A stretch of DNA of 64,000 nt, from the NCBI GenBank assembly GCA_038503035.1, contig JAVSML010000044.1, forward strand, positions 186,001 through 250,000, written 5' to 3'. Every line of letters begins with the position of its first letter. Position 1 is the first letter of the stretch. Source of the DNA: Crocodylus rhombifer (Eukaryota; Chordata; Crocodylia; Crocodylidae). This document shows, one piece after another, positions 49,326 to 61,911 of this stretch. Both the position numbers and the translations under genes were made by a program. The notes beneath the pieces were generated by a model. The model had not been told where the DNA came from and ran no database searches. It saw only the letters and a list, made by a program, of their open reading frames with translations.

Positions 49326-50100
49326 TCATAGATTTCAGGGTCGGACGGGATCTATTAAATCATTGAGTCTGACCCCCAGCCATGGGCAGGAAAGAGTGCT
49401 GGGGTCAAATGACCCCATCCAGGTGTTTGTCCAGTCTCCTTTTAAATACCTTCTAGGAAGGGGACAGCACCACTTCCTTGGAAGCGTATTCCATATTTTG
49501 GCAACCCGCACTGTAAAGATTTTTTTCCTGATGTCCAGTCTAAATTTTCCAGTTTGTGGCCATTGTTTCTAGTTACCCTGATAGGCGCCCTGGTAAATAT
49601 CATATCCCCAATTTCCTGCTGTCCCTTCCGATGAGTTTGTAGACAGACACAAGATCACCTCTAGCCTTCTTTTGGAGAGGTTGAGGGCCCTCAATTTTCC
49701 TCATAGGCTTTTTTCTGTAGGCCTTTCACCAGATGTGTGGCCCTCCTCTGAACCCTTTGCAGGTTATCTCCATCCCTCCTGAAGCACGGAGCCCAAAACT
49801 GGACACAGTACTCCAGCTGCAGCCTGACCAATGCCGCATAGAAGGGAAGCGTCACCTCCCTGGACCTGTTAGTGATGCACCTACTTATGCAAGAAAAAGT
49901 GTGGTTAGCTTTACTTATTACTTCATCACACTGGTGACTCATGTTCATTTTGGAGTCGACTGCGACTCCAAGATCCCTTTCCACAGTTGTGCTACTTAGA
50001 GTGGTACCTTCCAGGCTATGGGGGTGTTGATGATTCTTCCTCCCTAGGTGCAACACATGGCACTTATCTTTGTTAAACTTTGTTATCTTTCTTCCCTGGG
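49326..50100 (-). mobile_element. CR1 LINE, ORF2 C-terminal part and 3' end, reverse orientation
   Basis: On the - strand a frame over 49691-50185 contains KFNKDKCHVLHLGRKN, ERDLGVAVDSKMNMSHQCDE, LVRLQLEYCVQFWAP and LQRVQRRATHLVKGLQKKAY, the conserved C-terminal part of CR1 ORF2. The 3' end on the + strand is CATAGATTTCAGGGTCGGAC. It is 5'-truncated near 50100. The 5' end faces the + strand copy that starts about 100 bp away. Confidence 0.9.
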
Positions 50101-50202
50101 TAGGTGTGAAGGGAGGGAGGGAAAAGTGTGAAGAAAAACAAGTGGTCAGAGAACCTTGCCTGCCTGTGTCCTTAGACCAACACATTTACAACCATTAACC
50201 TG

Positions 50203-51088
50203 ATGACACCAAACTTTGGGGCAAAGCATCCACACCAGAAGACAGCGAGTGATCCAGGCTGACCTGGACAGGCTCAGCAAATGGGCGGATGAGAACCTGA
50301 TGGTGTTTAACATCGAAAAATGCAAGGTTCTCCACCTTGGGAGGAAAAACCTGCAGCTTCCTTATAGGCTCGGCAGTGCTACGTTGGATAGCACTACAGA
50401 AGAAAGAGACTTGGGGGTCATCATTGACCACAAGATGAACATGAGCCTGCAATGCGATGCTGCAGCTAGTAAAGCGACCAAAATGATGGCTTGCATCCAT
50501 AGATGCTTCTCAAGCAAATCCTGGGACATCATTCTCCCCTTGTACTCAGCCTTGGTGAGGCCGCAACTGAAGTATTGCATCCAGTTTTGGGCCCCACAAT
50601 TCAAAAAGCACGTGGAGAAGCTTGAGAGTCCACATAAGAGCTATGCGCATGATCAGAGGTCAGGAAAACAGACCTTATGATGACAGGCTGGAGCCATGGG
50701 GCTCTTTAGCCTGGAAAAGCGCAGGCTCAGGGGTGATCTGATGGCCACCTATAAGTTTATCAGGGGTGACCAGCAGTTTCTGGGAGAACGTTTGTTCACC
50801 AGAGCGCCCCAGGGGATGATGAGGTTGAACAGTTATAAACTCCTGCAAGACCATTTCAGGCTGGACATAAGGAAGAATTTCTTTACTGTCCGAGCCCCCC
50901 AAGGTCTGGAACAGCCTGCCATTGGAGGTGGTTCAAGCACCCACACTGAAAACCTTTAAGAGCAAATTGGATGCTTATCTTGCTGGGATCCTATGACCCC
51001 AGCTGACTTCCTGCCCTTTGGGCAAGGGGCTGGGCTCAATGATCTTCGGAGGTCCCTTCCAGCCCTAATGTCTATGAAATCTATGAAC
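50203..51088 (+). mobile_element. CR1 LINE, ORF2 C-terminal part and 3' end
   Basis: Starts at the end of the RT palm block (DDTKLWGKAS), then VFNIEKCKVLHLGRKN, ERDLGVIIDHKMNMSLQCDA, LVRPQLKYCIQFWAPQF and DIRKNFFTVRAPQGLEQPA. It ends with CTGGGATCCTATGACCCCAG, GGTCCCTTCCAGCCC and the tail TCTATGAAATCTATGAA. Frameshifts break the frame. Better preserved than the - strand neighbour, so probably younger. Confidence 0.9.
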
Positions 51089-51800
51089 CCTTGCAACTTG
51101 AAAGACATTCTGACTGGTACGGTGGACTTGAATACTTACGTTCTAGATAGTCTTTCAGCTACTTAAGGTATGAAGTTCTGCTTGAAATATCAAGTGATTT
51201 TGGCTCAAGAAGCAGACCACCAATGATAATTGTAAGTCTGACATACGTTTCAAATGGTAGAGAGTAGGGAGTATGTCCTCATCTCAGATATACTAGTATG
51301 AATCCAAAGCATCTCTGCTAGTGTTATTAATTAGCTATCATTAGCCGAGTGGATTCACTTTAGTAAAGCACAGTAACCTAGAGGTATATGTCCAAAAATG
51401 ACATGGCTAAATGTTGCAGAAAGCGCATGAGAATAAATGTCAGTCAGTGATTGTCCCAAAAAAGAGATATAGACCCAACTTTTTAGAGAAGAAAAAGGGA
51501 AAATGAACCAGCCTTCAACCAAACTTCAAACAAACGTCTCATCTTTTACCTGGTGCTATGTTCTTTCAACACTGAAAGGAGTGAAGGTTGTTTTGACTGA
51601 AATATCCCTTTAAGTAACATGAACAAAGAAGCCTGGTAGCCCCTTCAGAAATTGTTCTTTTTTTGTGGATAATACAACTTGGAAGATTTGAATTTTTCTT
51701 TAACCAATTTGTAGGTTGTGTTTCTGTGTTTTTCCAATTGATTTAAGTCAAAGGTTGTCTGTCCCCCCCCCCCCAAAAGCAGCAGAAAGACATTAGTGGT

Positions 51801-52701
51801 TGTCCCGGGGTGGGGAACCAAACCCCAGAGTCACGGTGGGCCGGGGTGGCAATTAGACACGATAACAGGCCGGGTTCTATTGGCTATGGAGAACTGAGGC
51901 ACGGGAAGCGTAGCGGTTTCTTAAACAAGTTGGAAATTTATTTGACTTAGGCTTAGGTGCGTAGGAGAATGATGTCTTCAGTTACAGTTTACAACAACAA
52001 CAACAAGAACAACAAAGGGGTCTGTTGGCCCACGAGGTTCAGTCAAAGACCTAGTCCCAGGGCTGGTCAACAGCTCATTTAGTGGATAACACAAACAACA
52101 AACTAACTGTAACACGGTGAATGATGAAAACGAGACGTGACGCCAGTCCAATATTGGTGGACGATCGAGTAGTCGTAGAGTAATGCCGAGGTCGGGATGC
52201 CAGAATGTTGAGGTGAAATCGTAGTGGGATGGTCCAAAATCGTAGTCAGCAATCAGTCAAATTGAATCAGGAACCAGGAGATCAAAATCACAATCGCTCT
52301 AACCAGCACAGAGTGCCAATCTGGGGAAGGAGACCAGTAGGCCCAAGAGCCTGACTGCCAGACAGTCCCTGGAAACACCAGCCTCTGTCTGCAGTGACGC
52401 GATCTTCTCCCCCCAGAGGGAGGGGCCCTCAGACCTTTTATAGCAGCCCTATAGCCAATCAGGCTGCTTGGCTAAGAGAAATTTCTAGAGGTATTACCTC
52501 ATTCCAGTCACACACTGGGCATGCTCTACACTAAGATCTGCATAGCAACTGAGTCTGCTCAGAGGTGAAAGTGGGTCAGGGCTGATTGACAGCTCCTGAG
52601 GTCATAGAAGGGGTAACTCAGGCCCTGCATGGAATTTTCCACTCTCAATCAAACTGAGTTCATGCATTGGCAGCACCTACACTTAAAATTTTGCTTCAAC
52701 A
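51801..52701 (-). mobile_element. Solo LTR with perfect 5-bp target duplication
   Basis: 901 bp bounded by TGTCCCGGGG and GCTTCAACA on the + strand, that is TGTTGAAGC...GGGACA on the - strand. It is flanked by GTGGT at 51796-51800 and at 52702-52706. On the - strand it carries, in order, a CCAAT-type GATTGG (52455-52460), a TATA box TATAAAAGG (52434-52442) and AATAAA (51937-51942). Those are the U3 promoter and polyadenylation signal of an LTR. No internal retroviral or gypsy coding region is attached, so it is a recombined solo copy. Superfamily (ERV or gypsy) cannot be told from the LTR alone. Confidence 0.88.
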
Positions 52702-52706
52702 GTGGT

Positions 52707-54258
52707 AAGTTGATCTTTCTTCTTCAAGTAAGCAAGCAATGTCCATAAAGATAAAGGTACCTTTTAAAATTATTTTATTTCTTATTTTCCTCAAAGGACC
52801 ATTTAATTCTGTTCATGGTTAGATTGTGAGCTTCTCAAGACAGGGAATAGTCCTTTTTGAATATCTAAAAATTCAGTAGCATTTTGTGAATGCTACTACA
52901 ATTATTATAAATGAGAGCAAGAATCACCGTAAAGTTGTTCTTAGGATAAATAATAATAGCAAAACTGTGACATCAGAAGAACCATCTCTTGAGGACTGTA
53001 GGGAGCCTAAAGCCATGCATATGCAATTATTTCAGGTTTTAATTTGGTGATGGAACTGGCTCTTTCATTAATGTTCATTCTGACCTGTTCAAAAAAAATA
53101 TAGGGCAGACGTTATTCAAATGTAACAAGCTTTCTACTTTCTCCCTGTACCCAAGCAGCACAGTTTTCCCCATCTAATACTTAGTCATGATTCTTTACTC
53201 TTTTTGTTTGGAAAACAGACATATGGCTCTTTTCAAGGACGATACTAATACTGTTATATGGCTCTCTAGAGCCAGTGTTGCTGGTGTAGTAAGACAACCA
53301 GCAGCAGCCTTATAGCAATTGGACTAGGTTAGTAATACAACCTATAACGATTAAACCCTTACAAACATGATTTCATATCCTGCCCTTCATGGCTAGAGTA
53401 GCTATAGGTTATTGCAGTGTAGAATTAGCAAGTAGCATATAGCATATAGAAATTAAACTGAACTCCTTCCTGTCAATGTACATGTGCATTCTACCTTTCT
53501 TATGCAGGCCATCTTCTCAGCTGTGTTACTATATCTATTCCTCACATCAGAAAGCCCAAGAGAAGGATGGGTGCACAATGTTTAAATTTACCAAAAAAGA
53601 AATTCATTTTATATCTCTCTTTCTTGCTGCCATGGCCGAGTTATTGTTTGCATGTGGGGATGTGCCCAGAAGAAACTCAGAGACAACTCTAACGTAGCAA
53701 TGTTGGGCTTCTTTAAAGACCTATTGAATTTGAATTTGCTGCCAATGTACAGTTGGGTTTCCTGCTAGTAAGAAGGTAAGAGCTGTGCCCTGAAATTGTG
53801 TCTCTGTATATAGAAACCTGTTCATGTGAAACAATAGGGTAAAAGGTGGACTTGTAGTATCTTGAGGCAACAAATACTAAACAAGTGTTGCCACAAAATA
53901 TGTCCAGCAAATCAAGTCCTACATTTACCTCCAAAATTGCCTTTCTCTGTGCTTAGAAATTCTCCTTTATTTAAAAAAAAGATTTATTGAAAGCAAACAA
54001 TAAAATATTTTAAGCGCATTTTAATAAGAGGCTCTTAAACAGAGAGATTTTGTAATGCAGCTTTTTGTTATGCACAGGAAGTAGGTACTTCCTGACAACT
54101 GGGCTAAGGTGAAATGTCAACTAAAGTGAAATCATTGAAGTTTTGCTTTACCTTTTATGCTAAATAAATCAAGGGTTGTGAAGAGGAGATGTATCTTGTA
54201 TCAGGAACCATTGTGATTGTTCTTATTATAAACCTGTATTTTGAAAGTTAACAGAGAA
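52707..54258. other. Unannotated intron
   Basis: Nothing recognised. Confidence 0.5.
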
Positions 54259-54266
54259 ATGCTCAA

Positions 54267-54872
54267 TAGGGCTGTGCGAAACTTCGGTCCCTGATTTGAT
54301 TTGGTGGAGATTTGGCCCGATTCGGTGGCCGAATCTCTGAAACTGAATTGAATCGGAGGACCCTTTAATCTTTCTGAATTGAATAGGAACCTTCCAAATT
54401 GATTTGGAGAGATTCGGAAAGATTCAGTGATTTGGACATAGACACAGGTTTAAATGTTTTTTCTATATACCTCTAGGTACCAGGGGTGCCTGAGTGCTGT
54501 GATGCTGGGGCTCATGGAGTGTCCCACAGAAGCATGGGGGGGGGATCCCCAGCGCGCTCGGCACCAGACGCAGAAGTGGACTGGAAGTACTTCTGGTCCA
54601 CTTCTGGGTTGGCCGCCAAGCACGTAGAAGGCCCCGCCCCTGCTCCAGGTGCCCCAGCATCACAGTGATCGCGAGCCCCTGGTACCTAGAGGTATATAGA
54701 AAAAACTTTTAAAGTTGTGTCTATGTTCGAATCACTGATTCTCTGAATCAGCATCAAATCTTCAGATTCAGCAGAATCAAATCAGGGACAGTGATTTGAA
54801 TCAACAAATTGAATCCCTGTCCCTTATTTGGGCTGAATCTGAATTGAATAGGGCCTGCTTCACACACCCCTA
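54267..54872. mobile_element. Long foldback hAT-like MITE with near 8-bp target duplication
   Basis: Termini TAGGGCTGTGCGAA and, in reverse, TAGGGGTGTGTGAA. Flanks ATGCTCAA (54259-54266) and ATGTTCAG (54873-54880) agree at 6 of 8. Arms of more than 200 bp fold back: CTATATACCTCTAGGTACC at 54463-54481 pairs with GGTACCTAGAGGTATATAG at 54681-54699. The centre holds a 36-bp near-palindrome (54571-54606). GATTCGG / GAATC motifs repeat through both arms. No real gene; small frames on both strands mirror each other. Confidence 0.8.
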
Positions 54873-54880
54873 ATGTTCAG

Positions 54881-57800
54881 TATTAAATCTAGCTTTTTTA
54901 CATTGGTCACTTAAATCTGTTCTGTTGCCACCTTGATGGGAGCTAGCAAAATATATAAATAGAGTAATCAGCCCAGGTCTCCAGACTTTTGTTTGATACT
55001 TATCACATAAATTTTATACAATTTAAGGAGAGATCATTATGATCTAACCTCATGTATAACACAGAGCTTATAAGAGTGGATTCATGGCAAACCAGCCCCA
55101 AGTAAACCATTCCAATAGTTAACAGTTCTTATCGTTAAAACAAGATTATTCTTATTTAGTGTACAACTCTGGCTTCAACTTCCAGCCTTACACGTTGAAT
55201 GCATATCTAAATGCATTGTTCTTGGAATTGAGTCCAACATGCTGCTTTCTTGGATAACTTGCAGCAGTTCTTGATTTCTTGTTTAGTCTTCAGTTCTTCT
55301 TTGCTGGAAGTAGTTCTATGTTGTTATGGCACTTTTTTCCTTAAAAAAGCCATTTAAAATACAATAAAATCAAATAAAACGTTAGCTTCCTTTCTACCAA
55401 CCAGAAGTGTACTTTGCTGACTTTGATTTTATTCCAACCAGTTTACCCGTCTTTATTTGTTTAGATTTATACACATAAAAAAACCCAAAACACCTGTTCC
55501 AAGCTGTGAGTGCTTTTAATATAACTTTAATGGATTGCTGAGCTAGCCTTTTACCACAACCCTAACCACCAGGTATAACTAGCCAACTAAATAAACATCT
55601 GTTTCTTCCAATTTGGCTTTTTCTCCCTTTCTTTTCCAATGGTGCTGGAGAATAAACAGCAATGTATGTATCCTACCATGAAAGAATATGAAATACATAT
55701 AAATGTTGGTTGTTTTAGATAAAAGTGAACAGCACATTCTGAAGTTAAGGTTATGTAATGGTTAGATGTTCCTCTTTTACTTCTTTAGAAAAGGATGCAG
55801 TTGTACACTTAGTATTTCATGCAAATAAGATTTTTCCAAGGTGTCGCTGCTGGCTCCGCCACCGTGGAGAGAGAAGGCCTGAATGTCAAAACCACAGATA
55901 GTTTTAACGGGATAGCATGAGCACGACTTAACTTTAAAGATAGAATATTGTTTTGATGTGTGTTTTCCTCCTGAATCAAGTTGAGGTGACCAAATCAGAA
56001 GAAATCAGAGATTAAATACAGCAGGAAGGAGGCTTGAAGAAGTATACTGGTTTGACAAAAGGCTTGATACTTTGCTTATCATTTTGGTGAATGTTTGCAT
56101 TCTTAAGTAGTGTAGGAACTGGGGCCCAGAAGAAGACAGAGTCTCTTAGGTCGTTAGATATTATAGATGAAATCTGATTTCCTGGAAAGTTCAAACACTT
56201 GAAAATAATGATTGCAGTCATTAAAGCTGTGAAATTTAACGCTGATTACTGCTAGCATTAATTACTTTCTTGTGAAGATCAGCAGAGAGAGAATTATACT
56301 GCACAGCAGTAATAATGATGTGGAAAGGGGTAATTGTAAAATACAAATGCTTCCATCATGCTGGTGGAACCCAAAGGAGAGTATCCATAGAGAGACGACC
56401 TTAACTATAGAAGAGTGCTTATTCCCTGAAGCTACTGACTCTCAAGGCAAGTGAGAGCTGGCCAAAAAAGTGGACAGATGAAGACAGAATTTTGTGACAG
56501 TATTTCTGAATACAGGAGGAGCAGCTAATACCTGATTCAGTAATCATCTGATCACATGTAGAATAAATACTTTTTTTTTTTAAAAGAGTGGAACAAAAAA
56601 GGGTCATCCTGATGTATTGCAATGAGCTCTTCTGTATAATAATTTAGAAAGCTTGTTTTATAAGATGAATGGCTGGGAAGAGGGAGCAGCAGTGGACTGG
56701 TGGGACTTCTACAAACTATATATATTTAAGTGCACCCCAAGACAATCATAGCCTGAAGTCATTTGTGGCTCTTGTATCTCTTACACAAAGGAAGGTTAGC
56801 AGAATCCACACAGAGGCACCCATCTCCATGAAACCTGCTGTATAACTGACATGTATTAGCACTCATGTTAGCAAGTTAGAAGGCCAAGGTTTGAAGGAGA
56901 ATGTAGAGTGACCAACTCCACCAACCTGATGTACAGTATATCCAGATCAAACTGAACAGATCTTTGTGCGAGGCTGCGGGAAAGCTTACACTGCTGCTAT
57001 CCCAGTACATTTGTTCTGTTGTAAAAGGACTTCTGCCTTTAGGGACATCAGCTGGCTTACAGAACAGCCATCTCTTATCCCATATAATTCCTGCTGTACA
57101 TGACAGTTCTAACTAAACTGATCAGTCTGTTATCTTTCTGCTTCCTGAAGAAGCTGTTTCAACCCAGGTTTCTTTTTTTTTTTGGTAAGCCTACAATGGT
57201 GGACACTGCTGTTACAGCCTTCTAGCTCCTGTATAATTGGCCTCATAAAAATTATTGTGGTGGCATACTCCTGACACAGCTGCTGCAGCTGTTCAAGCTG
57301 CTTCCATTACTCTTTCTGGGTGAAGCAATAGACTCCTTTTTCTCTATCAGCAGTAAGCACCAGAAGCACTTCTGTAAGAGGATCCTATGATTTCCCTGAA
57401 AGTGTTTTTTTTAAAGTCATGATTTATTCTAGTGATAAGATCATAAGGAGAGACTGTCAGAAACCAGATTTCCTGCCAGGTTCTGTGGCTGTTTCCTAAA
57501 GTTGCTGCTTGTGGTCCTTCTCTCATGATGTTTCCCTATCTCTTTAACTCCCATTCCCTGCTGTATCATCAAGTGACAAATGCCGTGTGTTCCCCAGTCT
57601 CCAGTATATTTCATTAGCTAAAAAGGATTTTAGGGAGGCAGAAATGGGCAGATGTGGGAGAAAAATACAGTACTAATTAATCTGCTTGTCAGTAGCTCAT
57701 TTGCATGTGCCTAAAGCTTCACAGTGAAATCTTCATTTAAATCCTGCATATGTTTAATGTATGTGTTTTCCTATTATATTGAGAGGTCATTCTAAAATAG

Positions 57801-60789
57801 TTCCAGGCGCTCTGCATTTCTCAGGATCAGGCTTTAAGCCTACACTGTTTCCATCATTTAATGTAAATGATACAGCAACGGTTAAGCTCATTCCATAAAG
57901 ATTTGAGTTTGAGTTCATCCATGTCAGCTTCCTACAGACGTGCAGCACTTCTTTGAGGTCACTAATCATATGTGGGTTTGGTTTTAGGTTTTATACTTCT
58001 ATACCCACCTCCATTAACAAAGCACAGTGTACCTTAAATGTCAGAAAGGAAGGAAGAAATCAATGCTATTCCCATGGCATCTCCCACTGTGGCTTTTGTC
58101 TATTAAGCAAAAGCCAAGCTTGCTGGGGGAGACAATGGTGAAGTCAATGAAAGTGCACTCAGGCGAGCTTATCTCTGTAGTTCTTCCTAGGGCTTTAGCA
58201 TATCCTGTTTACGTTTGCTTTTTTTGCCATGGTAGAGAAATGACTATCTGGGCCTTTTAATGTCATGTTATCTCTTGGCTATTATTTGAACACCCAAATC
58301 CTTTCAATGGCATAAACAACAAGAAGAAATATCTAAAATGGCTGCATATTCAATGCTAAAACAGAGAAAGAGCCTTCAAGGGGCTTTAAATTAGCATTTG
58401 GAGAAACTGCCTGATGTCATTCTGGTTCTGATAAAAGTTTACAATATAGGCCAGCGGGAGAGCAAAATTTGAGATTGAAAAATCTAAGAGTAAGGTTACA
58501 CATATTGACTGATATAACTGCAGTGCATACTTCTCAGTGCCCAGATGTTAATCTGTCCTCTTTTGATGCTGAGGGGGGACAAAAGGGAAAGTGCCCTTTG
58601 ATGTGAATAGATTTGTTTGGGAAAATAAAACACTCATGGGGCTAAGGGAAGAAGTAGATCCATCACTGGCGTGGGATACTCTATAGATGACAATATGACC
58701 ATGACTATTTACTAGAGGATATGAATTGAAGGGGGAAATCTCTCTAGCACAGACAAGTCATTATGCCGGGTTTCAGAATCCCCTCATGACGTGTATTTCC
58801 AAAGGAAGTTTCCTACTTGATGACATGATAATAGCCATGGATTATGGATATTTGCAGTTTAAATGCGGTTATATGGAAAGAAACAGAGAAACGGACTGAC
58901 ATCATCATTATCGCATATAGTAGCTGTCCAGATCAGCTACATTATTACCAAGGAGTTGTTCTGACCTTGTCAGCTCCGGTGAGAAGAGGGCTTAAGTCAC
59001 AGGCCTTGTCAATAAGTATCTGGCAGCTGGTTGAGATCAGCCAGAGCATGACAAGGTCTCACTAGTTTTATGCTGTGCCCTAACAAATGATAATGACCCT
59101 GGAGAGTTGGAGGAATTATTTAACAGCCTTCAATTTAAACACTCCACCAGAAATTATGTACATAAGTCTCATTTACTACTAATAATGGGGTGCTTCAGTT
59201 CAGGCAAAGGAAGATCTTATCAGGGCAGAGGTTAGGTTAGATTTGCCTGTGTATAACTTGGTATGTCCAGGAAAGGCATTATACATGAACAGAACTACTT
59301 AAGTCATGGCTGGGTATCTTGAAATGAGGCAGTGAAATTGGATTGTAGTTTAATCTTTTGCCATTAGAGGAGATCTAGATTTGGATGCAGTAATTTTCAG
59401 TGGTAACTTTGCCAGTGTAAGAGCAAACCATGACACTGAAAACTGGAAGAGCAAATCTGCTGTGAGGTCAGAGGTGGATATCATCAAACTGAATATGTAG
59501 AAGTCAAATTGCAACTTGAAGTTTACCAATGTGTTTACTGTGAAATGTCAACTGTATCAAGAGAGTGCTCCATCACTTGGGAAGAGCTGAAAGCTTGAAA
59601 AAAGAATCCATCAAAGATATGAGTTTGCTGGAGAAGGGGTGACAAATGAAGGTTGTGAAATAATATGCAGAAGGAGAAAATAACCTCAGGAATCCATCCT
59701 AGCTGATAAGCATCCAAAGGAAATATAGGGAAAGGAAAGATAACTTGCACTAGAATACTAGTGCTAGTTAAGCAACACTAGAAAACCCAGCAAGTGCTGA
59801 ATGAAGATGGCAAAAAAGCCACTCTTGAACTTGGAAGTCATGACCTGGCCCTTTTTCAAAGGACCATGTCATAATATAGAACAAGAACGCTGACCAAGAA
59901 TCAGCTCGTAATAATTATGTCTCTGCTGAAATGCTAGCTGTGAGAGTAGGTGTACAAGAATATTAACTCTATTTTAAAATTATAGTAAACTGTGATTCGA
60001 AAATTCTTGTCACGCTAGTCAGGATATGGCTTTGATGGGATACAGTGGAGATGCCCTCAAAGCAAGGGGAGATGAGATCTCAACCAGAAACAATGAGGAC
60101 AGCTTTGTGTGTTCTTTACTTCATGCTTCCCAGCTGTTTGCAATGTGTATACATGTGTGCTCCGGCAGAGATGCTACTTCTCTTTCCCCTGTCCCTGCCT
60201 CACCCCCTTTCCTGTCCTGCAGAGAATGGGAAGAGTATTGCAGGCTGCTGCAATGGATGGTAGAGTTGGTAATCATTCTGCCAAGGAACAGACATCAAAA
60301 AAGCCTGAGGCTGAATCAATCTAAATGATGTGTGTTTTTTGTAAGCAGCATGGTTTAGATCAGTAGTGAACAAAACACACATTCACCCTTGGAAGGGGAG
60401 CAAATCTTAGACCAGGTTCCACCATTTTAAAACCACTCTGTGTATGCTGAACTTCTGTTTTGTTGTTGGCACAGACTGGTTTCCAATCATTTATACTGGT
60501 CAAAGTGTAATGTCTGTCCCTGACCTTTGACTTCCTGGTTCTGGCTTGGAGTAGGAGAGGGGTAGGCTGCTGCAGTTTGCGGTACAACTGATTTGTCTTT
60601 GGGGGCTTCCTATCCAGTCCCAGTTTTTCCATACTTAGAAAAGCACACTGGATCTCCTACAGCGATGGGAGCTACACTTTCTGCAAGGGACTTCTTCTCT
60701 ATGGAAAAATTGATAGTTGACCTATTGCTTTTTACATTTCTGATGGGCTAACTGGTAGTGATTTAGTCCAGGGGTTTTGAAAGGGTAAA
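54881..60789. other. Unannotated intron
   Basis: About 5.9 kb with no confidently recognised repeat or exon. Frames of up to 100 codons lack domain features. Confidence 0.45.
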
Positions 60790-61269
60790 AGATGATTGGA
60801 GGAATTGGGATACCCTTTCCAAACCATTCAGGCCCCAGAGACTTGCCCTCTATGTCCCCTGATTGGCCCCTTGGGTCACCTGGGGAGGGATAAAAGGGGC
60901 AGCGTGGCTGACTCAGGGGAGACCGGTGAGGGACCACAAGGAAGGAGATTCAAAGAGCTGGCAAGAGCTGGGCCAGCGGGGTGGGAGCAGTTGCCCCAGA
61001 AGCACCTGAAGGAGTGGGACCTGCAGGCAGCAGCTGGACCCTCAGCAGCACGGCGTACGGTCAGCAGGAGAGGCTCCCCCCGGGCTGCAGGATCCCCTAC
61101 GAGAGGCTGCAGCCAGCAGGAAAGGCTCCCCAGCTCCAGCAAGGATCTGAGCAGCGACCCGAGCGGTTCCCAGCTCTGCTTCCAGCTCCTCCAGCAAGAG
61201 GCCAGGCAGGTTGATGGGAGGCCGGGGCTTCTGGAAGGTCAAGACCCCTAGCAGTTTGGCACAGTATTG

Positions 61270-61340
61270 GTGCTGGTGGCTGTGTGGTAGAGTTTGTGCC
61301 CCTGTCATGGAAGAGCTGAGTTCAAGTCCTAGCTAAGATC
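61270..61340 (+). other. tRNA-like segment (SINE head or tRNA relic)
   Basis: GTGGCTGTGTGGTAGAG resembles a pol III A box and GAGTTCAAGTCC a B box, 35-40 bp apart as in a tRNA. The T-arm stem pairs at four of five positions, but the acceptor strands do not pair, so a functional tRNA is unlikely. Confidence 0.4.
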
Positions 61341-61572
61341 AATTGGGGTGAGTGACATAACCAGTTTTTGTTGCAGTGGAAAGGGCTCTTTCCTCCCCCT
61401 TCAGGTACCTAAGCCCTATATTTCTTCTTATTTGACATTTTGTATTTTGTGCCTTTTGTATTTCACCAACCAGTATTGTTTGTCCTGCTGTTTGTGTTTT
61501 ATATTTTGTTAACCCTGTCTTTTGTCAACTGGATGAATATGACTGTGTGTGTCTACCCTTTGTTGAATCCTG

Positions 61573-61592
61573 CCCCCCCCCCCCCCCCCCCG
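61573..61592. repeat. Poly-C run
   Basis: Twenty consecutive C; length is prone to sequencing error. Confidence 0.9.
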
Positions 61593-61911
61593 AGTGTTGT
61601 AGTGTCCCCAATACCTGCTGGTTTATACCTGTTATGTTCCCACTATTGTCCTCTCATTAAAAGGTATATGGTTAAGTCCCCATTGGTAGTCTGGCTCTGC
61701 TTTATAGGGGGAGGAGGGTCTCTACACCTCCCACAATGCTTGTACACCTGCTCTGATCCCTTCAGTTGGAGAGGGGGTACAACTTGGAGTACCACCCGGG
61801 TTACACATTGAAGCCAGCTACCTTGAGGTCTTGTTTTAGACACTAAAATTTCAGTTGTTGCAATTTGGTAGCTTCAGGTGCTATTGGTGAAGTAGTTTAA
61901 AGGAATAACTT

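Larger units (their letters stand above)
60790..61805. mobile_element. GC-rich promoter-bearing repeat, possibly LTR-derived
   Basis: On the + strand CTGATTGGCCCC (CCAAT type) is followed 30 bp on by GGATAAAAGGGGC (TATA type), then a GC-rich leader. On the - strand the right end begins TGTAACCCGGG with TATAAAGCAG about 100 bp in, also LTR-like. No clear matching target duplication was found. Two elements could overlap here. The 151-codon + frame at 60796-61251 has no known domain. Confidence 0.4.

Noticed and set aside
60796..61251. 151-codon + frame
   Set aside because: GC-rich repeat-like sequence with competing frames on both strands and no recognisable domain.
61270..61340. A functional tRNA gene
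   Set aside because: A and B boxes are visible but the acceptor stem does not pair.
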